Source of the DNA: Ziziphus jujuba | Lineage: Eukaryota; Streptophyta; Magnoliopsida; Rosales; Rhamnaceae | Assembly: GCF_031755915.1 (NCBI RefSeq) | Contig: NC_083388.1 | Coordinates: 27,187,001-27,251,000 of the forward strand | Reading direction: 5' to 3' | Length of the DNA: 64,000 bases | Shown: positions 36,743-49,309 of the stretch, in pieces | How positions within the stretch are numbered: position 1 is the first letter of the stretch | Layout: the number at the start of each line of letters is the position of its first letter | The notes under the pieces: generated by a model | The model's input: only the letters and a program-made list of their open reading frames with translations | What the model was told of the DNA's origin: nothing | The model's database searches: none | Translations under genes and position numbers: made by a program

Positions 36743-38170
36743 TCATTTTACATCAAAATCAGATGCTTGTACAAGATCTGACAACTCTTGTTCACCACTC
36801 AAAATCTGCAAGAAACACCCATCTTTGATGAGAAATGGATGAATTTCAAAGGGCGAGAAAATAAAATGTCGGGAGGGCAGAAACTCCAATGGCAATTTCA
36901 TCTTCTCCAAATTGAGTGATCAGTAAAATCCAATATATGAATTTTAACGCTTTCTCACCTGCCCATTTATCACCCATGTTGGGAAACCTTCAATTCCAGC
37001 ATCTGCTCATGCCTTTAAAATTTTGGTTCCTTTCTTATAACCATCAGGGAAGCATTCAACATAATTCAACAGTTTTGCCGTCTCACTTCCAAACATCTGC
37101 ATTCAGTGTCACCATGCAAATACCATAATGTAGCAAGTAATTCATTTTTTGAAAACAAAACGCACAAGAGATGATCAATGTGAATACAGTTACCAATTCA
37201 ATTGTATTAACCTCATGGTTCAAATTAGCTTCTAAAACAAAAGTTACAGAGTGCAAAGTTACCTGTTTTTGTTCTAGGTAGTGTGAACACTAGAAAGCCC
37301 CATACATTTTAGCACCAATTGATTGCAAATGCTTTGCAAGAGAAAGAGAAAAAGGACTTGATGGTGATGTTATCTCAGTTGTAAAATATGGCAGTTCAAT
37401 TTCAGCTAGGCTGACCAAGAAATGAAACAAGGGAAACAAGTCACTGAATATGTCTTATACATTATAACCATATTTAAAATTATAATTTTAAACATTAATG
37501 ACAGCATAACAATCACCAATTTTCTCTAATCTGTCAGCATTCTTGTACAGTTTACATTTCTATTATCTATGTTGTTTTATTTCAGTTGAAATTTATAAAA
37601 TTCTTTATCATAAAAAATTGGGTTCTTGACATCTTAGGATTAGGGAAAACAGGAAAAGCAATGTTATGAGTGGACAGAGTTGAATAGCCTGCCATTATGC
37701 TAGCTTCAAGTCACACCCTGATGAATAAAGTAACTAAACCCCTATATTGCTGATTCAAATAGAAAAACATCACTGAGTAGAGAGACAGAGTAATTACCTT
37801 GAGGGCAAAGGTTGTGAAGAGCTATATGATGAATTGAGAGCAAGAACCACCAAACTAGCTATAAACAGCTGTAAACCCACCACTTTCTGTATCTGTTGCA
37901 ACCCAAAATCCTATAATACAAACATCAAAGGAGTACATAGTTATTTTTACTACGACATAAACGCTTTGTTCTGTAAGTTTTTGGTAAATACAAAGATAAG
38001 AAAACATGAATACACCAAACAAATAGTTTACCTTTTGAGTGATGAAAAATAAGCTGAATGATAGGAAAGCAGATAATAGATAGTAAGAGCATGATGCTCC
38101 CGTAAATTTAGTGCTTAAAATGTATAGGAAATACACACTTGAAGTAGCCATGGAGGTCGTAGTTCATACC
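36743..38170 (-). pseudogene. LTO1: LTO1-like (VKOR plus thioredoxin) pseudogene, C-terminal part
   Basis: LTO1 is the thylakoid thiol oxidoreductase that forms disulfides in lumen proteins. Five exons with intact splice phases can be read: about 38032-38165, 37798-37910, 37263-37410, 36959-37096 and 36743-36805 (ending in a natural TGA). They match the VKOR membrane part (TSSVYFLYILSTKFTGASC, LLSAFLSFSLFF) and the thioredoxin part (AKHLQSIGAKMYGAF, VECFPDGYKKGTKILKA, EGFPTWVINGQ). Four lesions are clear. The VKOR motif CSYC reads CSYY, the thioredoxin motif CSHC reads CSHY, the Trp before it is TAG, and a conserved Cys after KILKA is TGA. N-terminal exons are absent. Retained introns show a DNA-level duplication. 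No catalytic function is possible. Confidence 0.87.
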
Positions 38171-38606
38171 CTACTCCAGATAATAGGGTTGTATGTAATA
38201 GTTATATCCTACATATTCTTTTCTGTTTTTGTAATTTTCGTGTCTTTTCATAAAGAAATTTTAAGTAATCAACTTGGAGCTGTGCCTTTTTTATGAATGT
38301 TTTCTTGTTACTTTTTCTGCCTTTTATGTAAAGCCCTTCACACGGTGTTGACTTAAACATTCAGGATCTGTTTTGTTGTTACAGCCTGTATTTATGTATA
38401 TGAGGATGAAAGGGTTCAAATACTAACTCATCTCCATGTCATGGTCTGTTGTCCTTATCGTCTTTAGCTTATTCTTAAGTGGTTCAAACGGTGACTGATA
38501 GTGAATTTGGCGACTCCTCTGTGTGTACCTATCTCCATCCCTCCCATACTTGTTCAATGGGTTAAGCATTTTGCAAATTTAGGTTATTTCACTTGCGAAT
38601 TTAGAT

Positions 38607-40320
38607 AATTACCGAAACTCCTATGGTTATCATATTTTACCAATTTTTTGGCCTCCACAGGTCCCTTGATGTGTGTTAAATGCGACAACATACAAAATAT
38701 ACATTCTTCAATGATCCTAAAGAGAAAAAAACCCCAAAAGTTCTGAAAAAGTTCTCAAATTGGCACAAAAATTTGATTACCGTAAGGCCTTCGGTAATTA
38801 CCGATGAAACCTACAGTAATCAATTTGTAGTTGCTGGAAAAATTACCGTAGGTTTCATTGGTAATTACCGAAACCCCTATGGTAATCACATTTTACCAAT
38901 TTTTTGGCCCCCACAAGTCCCCTAATGTGTGTTAAATGCAACAACATGCAAAATATACATTCTTCAATGATCCTAAAGAGAAAAAACCCCAAAAGTTCTG
39001 AAAAAGTTCTCAAATTGGCACAAAAATTTGATTACCATAGGGCCTTTGGTAATTACCGATGAAACCTACGGTAATCAATTTGTAGTTGCTGGAAAAATTA
39101 CCGTAGGTTTCATCGGTAATTACTGAAACCCCTATGGTAATCACATTTTACCAATTTTTTGGCCCCCACAAGTCCCCTAATGTGTGTTAAATGTAACAAC
39201 ATGCAAAATATACATTCTTCAATGATCCTAAAGAGAAAAAAACCCCAAAAGTCCTGAAAAAGTTGTCAAATTGGCACAAAAATTTGATTACCGTAGGGCC
39301 TTCGGTAATTACAGATGAAACCTATAGTAATCAATTTGTAGCTGCTGGAAAAATTACCGTAGGTTTCATCGGTAATTACCGAAACACCTATGGTAATCAT
39401 ATTTTACCAATTTTTTGGTCCTCAGAAGTCTTTTAATGTGTGTTAAATGCAACAACATGCAAAATATACATTCTTCAATGAATCTAAAGAGAAAAACACC
39501 CCAAAAGTTCTGAAAAAGTTCTCAAATTGGCACAAAAATTTGATTACAGTAGGGTATTCGGTAATTACCGATGAAACCTACGGTAATCAATTTGTCCTTG
39601 CTTGAAAAATTACCGTAGATTACATCGGTAATTACCGAAACCTTTATGGTAATCACATTTTGCCAATTTTTTGGCCCCCACAAGTCCCCTAATGTGTGTT
39701 AAATGCAACAACATGCACAATATACATTCTTCAATGATCCTAAAAAGAAAAAATCCTAAAAATGGTCAAATTGAAATTACCGACGGGGGTTTGGTAATTA
39801 CCGATGGAACTGCCGATAATTTTTCCAGCAAACATTGGGACTCCTAATATGGATTACCGATGGTTGCATTAGTAATTATCGCTGACCCGTCGGTAATCAA
39901 CTTTGGGTGAAATTTTCTAAGTTTTTCCAAACTTTTTGTGGATTGTATTGTTGAGGATTATTAATAAAGCTATATTTTGCATGTCTTAGCGGAAACACAC
40001 ATTATCAAAGTTGTCGGATTGAATTGTGATGATTTGTTTTGAAAATACATGATAAATTGAAATTATCGATAAGGTATCGGTAATTACTGATGTAACCATT
40101 AGCTTTAGTAATTACCGATGCACAATCAGTAATCAACTTTATTTAGAATTTTCCCACTTTTTCCAGTCTTTTTGTAGATTCTTTTGTTGAGGATCATTAA
40201 TAAAGTTAGTTTTAGCATGTTATTGATGGAAACATACATCATCAAAGTTGTCGGATGGACAATTGTAAATTACCGATGGTGCATCGGTAATTACTGAAGG
40301 AAACTGTCAGTAATTTTTCA
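38607..40320. repeat. Tandem array of about 256-bp palindrome-rich units
   Basis: The landmark ACATTCTTCAAT recurs at 38701, 38957, 39212, 39468 and 39724, giving periods of 256, 255, 256 and 256 bases. Each good unit contains several copies of ATTACCG/CGGTAAT in opposing orientation, including the 12-bp perfect palindrome CGGTAATTACCG (for example 38792-38803). From about 39765 the array decays into units of about 238 bases sharing TTATCAAAGTTGTCGGATTG-type blocks (about 39939 and 40177). No protein is predicted: open stretches inside it are incidental. Confidence 0.92.
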
Positions 40321-40813
40321 GCAAGCACATAGGCTCATACATAATAGTTCTTGCCATACTATTATTTATTTATTTTTTTATTTTTTTGTTGACGGCAAAC
40401 CATCAAATATACCATATATATTGAAAAGGCTAAAATATAAATATAAATATTTAGACAAACATATATATATATATATATAGGATATAAATATAAATACTAC
40501 CAACAACACAGTGGCCAAAAAAATATTTATTGATGACATACTCATTGATTCCAAATTAAGAGAAGCATGACAAAAACACCTTGGAAACATTAACAAATTT
40601 TGAATATAATTTTATATCATACAAGATAGATGTAGTATGCAAATAGAAAAAATTACAAATTGTTTGTGAACTAATCTCGAGATAAAAAATGACTTGCAAA
40701 CAGGTAATGGATAAAGAAATAAGCTGCCTAAAGAACACCAAATGTAGCTAGCCAGCTCAGAGAGAAGGACTGAAGTAACTTGGCAACACAACTAGACATG
40801 CAGGTTACATTAC
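40321..40813. other. Spacer with TA microsatellite
   Basis: This is AT-rich non-coding sequence with a TA run near 40461-40480. It separates the tandem array from the transporter fragment. No gene is recognised. Confidence 0.5.
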
Positions 40814-40982
40814 CAAGATTTGTCAGTTGCCAGGCCATGCCCACTCTAGAACAACAAACCAAGCCAAGGTATCCCATGCTAATATCTCACTTAAGCAATC
40901 ATCCCAATCAAGGACTCCTAACAAAAGGATTATAGATAAACCAATCATTGCAGCTACAACTCTTGCTACACCAAGAGCTTCT
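40814..40982 (-). pseudogene. Plastid dicarboxylate transporter (DIT family) exon fragment
   Basis: The minus strand after a CAG acceptor reads EALGVARVVAAMIGLS, then LLLGVLDWDDCLSE and AWDTLAWFVVL. This matches the 2-oxoglutarate/malate (DiT) translocators of the chloroplast envelope. The following conserved segment, which in the family reads roughly VGMAGQLTNLG, is shifted by small insertions and runs into a stop, though the bases for it are still visible. The exon ends at a GTAATG donor. Only one exon is identified, so this is a captured or relic fragment. Confidence 0.78.
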
Positions 40983-42285
40983 CTGCAAGCATACCAAAAA
41001 TACATGGTAAATAAAAAATATAAGAAAAATGGATGTATATTCTCAACAAACAGCATACATATTATGTATGACATTTTAGAAATTGTGCAAATACATTATG
41101 GAGTGCAAGTAGTTGACTTCCATTCAATTTATGGTCATTTTACCAGGCATGACTTGGTGGAACCTAGTACAGAAGATAGTGCAATTTCAGTTGCAATTTT
41201 ACAATGCAGAGAATTTTAGATAGCTAAAGAGAGAATACTCTAGAAATTTGGGTGCTTTAGTTGAATAAGAGATAAGTGATGCCCATATATCAATCTTCAT
41301 AAACACTAAGATCCTGGAAACAAAACATCCCGGAAATGAAGATCTTATACAGAATAATTTTAGAATTTGGTGGGAACTAAATTGTCTTTCCCATCCAATG
41401 GAAATTATTTCTATTGATTTGTTACTGATGAACCACTATTGCCCTCATGGTTCCATGGACTTCTGCAGACAACCACCTGGGTACATTGCTTTTTAAGACT
41501 TACAAAAAGTGGAATTGAGTGAACCAGAGAAAAGGAATTTAAAATAACACGAAAAAATACAGCCAAAAGCCAGATTATATAATTATATATAGCAAAATGT
41601 ATCATAAATTTAATGTTAACATTTCATGGTAACAAACAAGGGCATTGTTTAATCCTTTATCTTGAATGAAGAAGACCCTGTTTTGGAGGAAGAAACAAAA
41701 GGGATAAGGGAAATGTCAGAAGCTGATGAAAGATGTTATCATATAATTAGGATGACCTTGCTTTGTGTGACAATGCTCTTGTTAATTCCAGCCAGTTTAG
41801 TGACCGTTTGGAAGGCTCATATGTAGCATCTTTATTCAAAGTCTTAATAATCAAACCCTCACAACTATAAACTACGATCAATTAAGATTATAAATAGTGC
41901 AATAAATCAATGATAAAGTCTGTGAGAAAAAAATAATAATTATACACTAAGATGCAACTAGCAGTGAAAAATGAATTACAAATATGCTAGACTAAATGTA
42001 ATTCAGAGAAGCTAATGCAAACAACATAAATTCGTCTGTGGTTCTCATCATTGGTGAAAAGAACTTCTACACAATTAGCATAACTTATGCCATCCAAATG
42101 CAGGATTACCATATTTACATAATTAAAATTGTTTCATCCAGTACATCATGTTTGGAGTATCCTTTTTTTTTTTTTTTTCCAATGCTCTAGGCCTAACCAT
42201 CTGGACTTGGGGGTAAAAAGAAGAGGTCATTGCCATCAAGGGGACTAGAATAACTAATTTACTAAAAGCTAAAAAGTGCATACCT
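40983..42285. other. Unassigned AT-rich sequence between exon fragments
   Basis: No exon of the transporter or of any other gene is recognised here. It may hold intronic or non-coding parts of the captured fragments. Confidence 0.45.
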
Positions 42286-42402
42286 TGCATCAACAGCAGC
42301 ATTAAGAAACTTCTATATTTCATCAATATCATTCGATGTTATTGTCATAGCAAACTAAAAATATCCAGCTTCTTCCTCAAAAGACTCATTAAGACACTGC
42401 AC
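42286..42402 (-). pseudogene. Unidentified exon-like fragment with two stops
   Basis: The minus strand reads LNESFEEEAGYF, stop, FAMTITSNDIDEI, stop, KFLNAAVDAR, followed by a GGTATG donor. The amino-acid texture is that of a real globular-protein exon with two nonsense changes. I do not recognise the parent family. It is on the same strand as the neighbouring fragments. Confidence 0.45.
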
Positions 42403-42802
42403 AAGGCAAAAGATGCACCAGTTAGAATGCATCAAGTTTCACTAATTTTAGAATGCTATACAAACCCAGTAGACTAATACAATCAGCATGTAATTAGCAA
42501 ATAAATATTCAAAAACATGCAATCCACAATGAGAAAATAAAATAAAATAACTTAAGCTGGTACGTAGTTCTTGCAATCAATAATTTTTACTACAAATGTC
42601 CTATAGCTACGTTAATATTGATACTAAAGTAAAATAAGTGAACATGTACGATACATTGATTGCCTTACATCTCGTTTCCAGTTGATTTGTCTACATGGCA
42701 TGCTTTGGCCAATGTATATTTGGAATAGGAGTTCTAGTAGGTCTATAAAGATTTGGAGTCGCTAGTTATGCACATATTATATGTTCATGTATGGGATGGG
42801 AC

Positions 42803-42833
<31 letters not shown>

Positions 42834-43319
42834 GCAATATAATATATGGATTTAGATATTCATTAACCCTATTTAGATATTCCAGTGCCCCACTCTCTTC
42901 AAGATCTGTTCAATGCTAAATATATATATATATATATGACCTTTATAAAAGTGTGTATAATATGTTCTTAAATTCAGAAGATATTTTGTCGTGTAAAGAG
43001 GTTTGATCAAAAACGGCACTGTAGATGACAGTATATACATATATATACATATATATATATATATAGAATGGAAGATATTAGAAGAGTGATCTGAAATAAT
43101 TCTACTACATTTTAATCAAAAAGTGTTCTGTTTACATTTTAAAACATAAAGTTTGAATAATTTATGCACAATTCATGTTGGTAGAGGCATGAGCATCATG
43201 TATGTGTATTTATGCCTCCATTTATGTAAAATAATATATAAGTATGAGATGGAAATGTAAATCCAGCTGATAGGTTGAATTTGTTTTAACACAATAGATA
43301 GTTGATTTGAAATACATAC
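42403..43319. other. Unassigned AT-rich spacer with TA microsatellites
   Basis: Long TA runs occur at about 42804-42828, 42921-42937 and 43030-43065. No coding sequence is recognised. Confidence 0.55.
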
Positions 43320-43427
43320 ATCATCAACAAGCAATCCCTTGACAAAATGGCACCATAGATGTTGGTAATCAAAATTGTCAGTAAAAATGATTAGAACCTC
43401 TGGGTAGCAGATGTCAATGTAGTAATC
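43320..43427 (-). pseudogene. eIF2B-epsilon exon fragment
   Basis: One 108-base exon between a TAG acceptor and a GTATGT donor is open throughout. It reads DYYIDICYPEVLIIFTDNF then DYQHLWCHFVKGLLVDD. This is the conserved junction after the nucleotidyltransferase-like domain of the epsilon subunit of translation initiation factor eIF2B, the guanine-nucleotide exchange factor for eIF2. In the family an Arg-Arg pair is expected where Trp-Cys stands. No other eIF2B exon is found nearby, so it is a fragment rather than a gene. Confidence 0.78.
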
Positions 43428-43716
43428 CTACAAATGAGAAATTTTGTAAGCATAGATTCAAGATTCAATCAAAATAAGAAATGACATGCCCATGGAAAAA
43501 ATATCCATGTCTATCATGCATACCAAGACCTTAACTCTCAAAGACGCTTTGGTACATAAAGCCATAGTAAAAGGAAGGAAGCGAACAAAAAAGAAATTTT
43601 ATCTTCCAAAAACAGCATAGGACCTTCATCTGTCCCAACTCAATATAGCTTCCATTACTGTGTTCCAGTGAACACAAAAATATACCTTATAGGTCCACCA
43701 ATAAAATAGGCTTTAA
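43428..43716. other. Spacer left of the Gypsy insertion
   Basis: Unassigned sequence. Its last five bases, TTTAA (43712-43716), are the left target-site duplication of the Gypsy element. Confidence 0.6.
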
Positions 43717-46549
43717 TGTAACACCCCGTCCTAAACCACATCGGAATTCTCGCACGTTGACCGAGGTTGACCATTGACTGAGTGGGTCAAAAGTTGACTT
43801 TTTGGTCTAGCTGAAATTTCTAGTTGACCATGGTACCGTGGCGAAGTACATGATGCCCCGAGTTCGTAGACTAATAGCACGTCGAAAACGGAGCTACGGT
43901 TTGAAAGTTATGGGCAAAACAAGTCGAGATTCAAATTGTCCAAAAGGTGCTGAAGTTGACTTTTTATGGTTGTAGAATTTTGCTTTGACTTTTATATGGT
44001 TGTAAAGTGCTCGTCGATACGAGTTCATAGACTAGCGGCATGCTTAAATTGGACATCTGGTTAAAAAGTTATGGACGTGTGAAGTTTTCCGACTACCGTA
44101 ATATTTTAATGTTTTTGAATCAGTGAACAGTGATGCCATGTGTCGACATCTGAGAGGTCCATGTGGGTGAACAGTGTCACCCACGATGGCTTTTATTTTA
44201 GCAAACGGCGGGGGAGGAGAGAGAAAGAGAGAGAGGAGAGAGAGAGGGAGAGAGAAAGACCACCGGCCGCCAGAGTTGTCAACTTTTCTGGCCGAATCTT
44301 GTCACACGCGTCGACCAGGTAGGAGCTCCTCAACATTCCCGGCCAACCCCCAAAATTTCCAGCGATGGCGATTTTTCCCCTCCACCACCGGCCACCGCCG
44401 TTTGACCCAGATCTCTTCGCCGTCCGGCCTCCATTTGCCTCACCTCCAGTCCCGTTGGAACCCTCTCCCCTCGATCTACAAAACCCCCAAAAATCTCAGC
44501 CATCGGCCACCGAACGCGCCGCCGCCGGCGACGGTTGCCGGTGACGGCGGCGGTTTGCCGGAAAATCCAGTTCCGGCGAGTACCCAATTGCACCGCTGGT
44601 CCCTCTCCACTAATTCTGACCCCCTGAATCCAAATCCGGTATCTTTTTCCTCCAATTCGCGACGGTTTGAGAGAATCGAAGAGTTGAATCCCGAAAGCTT
44701 TCCGGCGAGATTCTGGCCACCTCGGGTTCGATCTCCGGGAAGTAAGACCGGATTCGTAATCCTCGTCACTCAAGCTTCGATTCGGTATATTACTCGTCAA
44801 TTTTGGTTAACGTTTGTGTTTAACCCCTCGGGTACCGGGTATTATTTATCCGAATAAAATATTAATTTATTTGACTGTGTGCGAATTGTTGTTCTAGGAG
44901 CACGTGTGCGTCGTGGAATTGATACCATGAAGGATCTTAGGTTAATGGCGTACTCCAGGTGAGTGACCCACCTTTAAAACTATTTTGGGGTGATTAATTA
45001 TATTTATGTTGTGTTAAATTGATATCTGGAATTATGCTCATGTGGTGGAAATTCAATTATAATTGTGGAAAAATATTATTTTATAAGTACGTATATGTTT
45101 ATTGATGCTAAACGGAATTTTGGGTTATTAAGAAATCCCCGATTTTTATTATTGTGATTTAATTGTATTTATTACACATGAGCAAGGTATTTTCATAAAT
45201 TAATTGTGTCTGGATTTTTATATTATTTTTTGGGCATAATTGGTGTAAATATTTTAAGAAAAATATTTGTTTAAATTGGTGGTTTCAAATTTGATAATTT
45301 TCGCCCGTGGAATATTATTTGATGGACTTTGTACTACTAGAAAAATTATTGGTATATTGTTATCGATGGTTTCATACCGGAAATGTTAAAGGAAAATGTG
45401 GGATGATGAATTTGAAAACTGGTATAATTCCCACGGTGATTTTTGGAAAATTGGTACAGTAATAAGAAATTTAATAATTATTTCAGACGCACTCATACAG
45501 TATTGGTGTTATGGTTGTATATGTGGATTAGTGCGCAAGTTATTATGTCTCCCGTGAGTTGCCATTGGACCGAGGGCAGGCAAGTCTTATATATTGCGCA
45601 TCAGCCGCCCCCCCTCCGTGGCCGAGATGACAGTTTCAGCAGCGGCACTGTCGGGATGCCGTATGCAAGTTTCTTTCTTTAACCTCCCTGCCAGTCGGTG
45701 CTCGGGACGCTGGGTATCGGAGGGCATCGCTGGTATATGGTGTGGTGCGTCAAGTATAAATTTTCAGATAGAAATTTCAAACCCTAAAGTGTTCAAAAAT
45801 TATTTATTATATTTTATTAGATTTTATTTATATTGGGATTATTTAATTATTATTTATTAAATTAATTGATTCCTTGGTTTTCGGGAAATACGAACAATCG
45901 GGTTTTGTGAAAATGTTTTAAAAGGGGAACATTTCCAACGGAGTGAATAGTGAGGGTTTTGAGAGAAAATATTACTTCCAAATGATTATTATTTATTTAT
46001 TTATTTAATTGTTTGGTATTGAGTAATTAAATTCCTTTTATTGTTATATTATTAATATTAAAAGTGTACAGTAGATAGGGTCACTCACTGAGATGATTAG
46101 CATCTCACGCTTTTAAATTCCATTCCCCTAGGTCCAGGTTGGGAGACGTTGATCGTCCTGGGCGAACTCGACGTCTCAGTTCATTGCCGAAAGTCCAAGA
46201 AGTATTTCTTTCCTTTTTCCTCTTCATCTTGTATTGCCTTATCTGTCATTGTATTAATTCCACATTTATTTGTATAATGCTCTGTATACTGTATTGGACG
46301 CATTTTATTAAATACTGCATTAATTCCCTGTTATTCATTTGAAGTGCTATAAATTTGTGGAATCAAACTGTAGTAATGTGGGAGGAATAAGGGGATGAAT
46401 AGAAGTGTGTTTTCAGTGCAGGAAATTTGTGGTAAGTCCAACCCTTAGGGGAGGTTCTGCCGGATTTTCCATTGGAGGGTTCGGTAGGGTTTCCCTGGGA
46501 TCAGGGCTTGTCTAGGGTTCCGGTGGGGAATTCTGGACGAGTCCTGACA
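43717..46549 (+). repeat. Gypsy 5' LTR
   Basis: The LTR includes a GA-rich tract near 44216-44258 and a GC-rich, CpG-containing block at about 44280-44760, unusual against the AT-rich surroundings. The first 125 bases differ from the 3' LTR at 10 positions by my count. Confidence 0.95.
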
Positions 46550-46551
46550 GT

Positions 46552-46563
46552 TGGTATCAGAGC
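46552..46563 (+). other. Gypsy primer-binding site
   Basis: TGGTATCAGAGC begins two bases after the 5' LTR and is complementary to the 3' end of initiator methionine tRNA. Confidence 0.9.
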
Positions 46564-47327
46564 TCTAGGTTCTAGTATTCCTAAGGGACTGTGCATTGTT
46601 GTGCATTCCATCCGCGTCTAATCTCTCGTTTTACCCGTCTTAAAGCATTCTTTCCCTTTGTCTCGAAGCAAATTCGTTGCCCGAGTTTGAATAACTCTAA
46701 TCTTCGAGGGTGTCAATTAGAATCACCTATCCTAACAGGGAATTCCTATGGCCTAGTCAATAGTCGAGGATTGCCTTTTCTTTATCGAATGTCAAGTAAT
46801 GGGGGCAGATCCAATTCTGTGAATCTTTTTGGGAATCGAAGTGGTCCTAGATATGCATTGAGTAGTTCTTATGTTTATGGACCGCTAGCATAAAGGAGTA
46901 AAATTAAAGTGTTTCAGCTTACCTGAAGTGGTGTTTCGTGGAGGAGTTAGGAGGCCTTTGCTGTGATTAATTTCTGTCCTCGTCTCCAAGGAGCTATCGG
47001 AGAATGGTTGTTAAGGGTTTATGGCCCAGGTGGTTGATGCCAAAGTGGATGGTGAGCGTTGTAATCGCTAATGGTGGGAAGCAATTCGAAAGCATTTTCC
47101 CAGCAAGTTATCTGGATTACGACCGTAAAAAGGATATCGAATCATTATTGATTTGGCTTTGGACATCAATCTATTTCAGTACCGCCATACCGTGCGACTC
47201 TATTAAAGTTAAAGGACTTAAAGGCTTAGCTACAAGATTTAGTGAATAAAGGTTTCACTAGGTCAAGTTTATCATGGTGAATGGCATTTATTTCACTCAT
47301 GGAGAAGAAGGATGATTGCCTAAGGGT

Positions 47328-49267
47328 GTGTATCGGCTATCAACAACTTAACAAGGTGACCACCCATAATCGATACTCGTTATCGAGTATGGATGTGTGT
47401 CGATCAACCTCAAGGTGTCCACATATTTTTCCGATCGATTATTAAAAATTAAATACTTTTCAAAGTGATATTTGAAATTAAAGATATTTCATTCAAGTAT
47501 TTTTTTTGTTTATGTTTGTACATGTATTTGTATGTTATATTGTTTAATATTATATTGCATATACCGCACCATACGGAGGCGGCGAACCAATGTGGTCCAT
47601 GTAGAGCTAGCCCCATAATCATGTTGCCTACGAGTCTAGGGGATCAGACGGCCAATATAGGCAACCACCCTGGTTTGTATTGGTAGCAGAGTGCCGACGA
47701 CAGCTGGAATCATGGATCACGTAGCATGTTAGAAGGTATCGTACGTACCTCCATTATGAGCGTGCATATTTTATTTTATGCTATGGATTTTAAGATATGA
47801 TTTTATGCATTTATTCATGTTTTTATTATTGTTCCAATGTGAAGTTTTAACAATTGCCTATGCAAGTTAAGGTATTTTAAACTAATTAAAATAATTTTCG
47901 TATTATTTATTATTTCATTGATTTAATTAGTAAATTTCATAAATTATATTTTGATTTTTGAAGAAGTTTGGAAATTTAATTTGGCTTGACTGTGTATATT
48001 TTATGTTGGTGGTATATTTGAAAAATATATTTTATTATTTGTTTTATGTTATGGTTTTTCCAAGACCGACTTAAGGTTTAAGTATCGCCAATTGAGAGTC
48101 CAAAGTAGGATATCGTTGAGTTCAAAAAGGAGATCCTAAAGGGAGCACGTGATTCGATGTATGTGATACACCCCAAAGGCATGAAGATATATCGAATGCT
48201 CACTAGGTATTATTGGTGGATGGGCACGATAAAGGAAGTTGCCGAATTGGAATCAAGGTACGTAAGCTGCCGACAAGCGGAAGCAGGAAGTAGAAATGTT
48301 AGCGCACTTTTTCCTGGTACGAGAATGGTTCTTACTGAGACAAGTCAGCCAAGCTGTTCGTAAAGCGTATTATGAGCCTGCATAGAGCATCAATCGCCAT
48401 TACGTCTAATGGAGATTAGAGCTTTATTTCAAGACTATGACGAAGGTTAACAGATACACTTGGAGCGGGACTTAACGGGCTGCATCGCCTTTCACCATAG
48501 GCCAATGAACAAGCAAAGTGCAGAATTCACACTTGGAAGTTATGTTGAGACAGTGCATTATGCAATGTCGAAAGGAGCTGGATTGAGCAATTTCCATCGA
48601 TAGGATTCGTTACGATATTAGCCACCAGGCGAGTATTGGGATGTCCCCGTATGAGGCCTTATATGGGAGGCAATGTCGGACACCTTTGTGCTGGAGTGAA
48701 GTAGGAGAAGAGAGACTCCTTGCAACGAATAATGCGGTTGGATCTGAGTATTTACGGATGACCTTGGACAAGGTGAAGATCATTAGGGATCGATTGAAGG
48801 TTGCCCAAGATCGATAGAAGAGTTATGCCGATATGCGTAGGAAGGATTTGGAATTCGAAGTAGGAGATTGGGTATTCCTAAAGTTATCTCCATAGAAAGG
48901 AGTAGTACGCTTTGGTCGACGAGGTAAGTTGGGTCCTCGTTATATTGGGCCTTACGAGATTACGGAGAGGATTGGCCCAATGGCTTATAGATTAGCATTA
49001 CCGGAAAAGCTAGCCTGAGTGCACAACGTATTTCATGTTTCGATGCTACGGAAATATATTGCAGACCCATCACACGTACTCGAGAATCCTGACATAGAAT
49101 TAAAGGAAGATCTTTCGTATGTAGAGCAACCAGTGCAGATTTTGGATCGCGAGGAGCGGGTGCTACGTAACAAGACTATTCCTTTAGTTAAAGTTTTATG
49201 GCGGAATTATTTAATCGAGGAAGTAACGTGGGAGCCCGAGGCGCAGATGCATGATCAGTATCCCTAA
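47328..49267 (+). pseudogene. Gypsy pol remnant (reverse transcriptase scrap and integrase)
   Basis: A reverse transcriptase scrap reads VCIGYQQLNKVTTHNRYSL at 47328-47384 and then loses homology. About 650 bases of unrelated non-coding sequence follow, until an integrase zinc-binding piece (YRMLTRYYWWMGTIKEV) at about 48190. The integrase C-terminal region is best preserved at 48620-49267: MSPYEALYGRQCRTPL, DLEFEVGDWVFLKLS, GPRYIGPYEI, VHNVFHVSMLRKYIAD and VTWEPEAQM. Several stops interrupt it. Gag, protease and most of the reverse transcriptase and RNase H are missing. Confidence 0.9.
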
Positions 49268-49309
49268 CTGTTCCAGTGACGTTCGGAATTTCGAGGATGA
49301 AATTCTTAT

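Noticed and set aside
38680..38925. Open frame in the tandem array
   Set aside because: It is not maintained between repeat units and is explained by the repeat.
38607..40320. CRISPR-like reading of the regularly spaced repeats
   Set aside because: The unit is about 256 bp and whole units are similar, not short repeats with unique spacers; the context is a plant nuclear genome.
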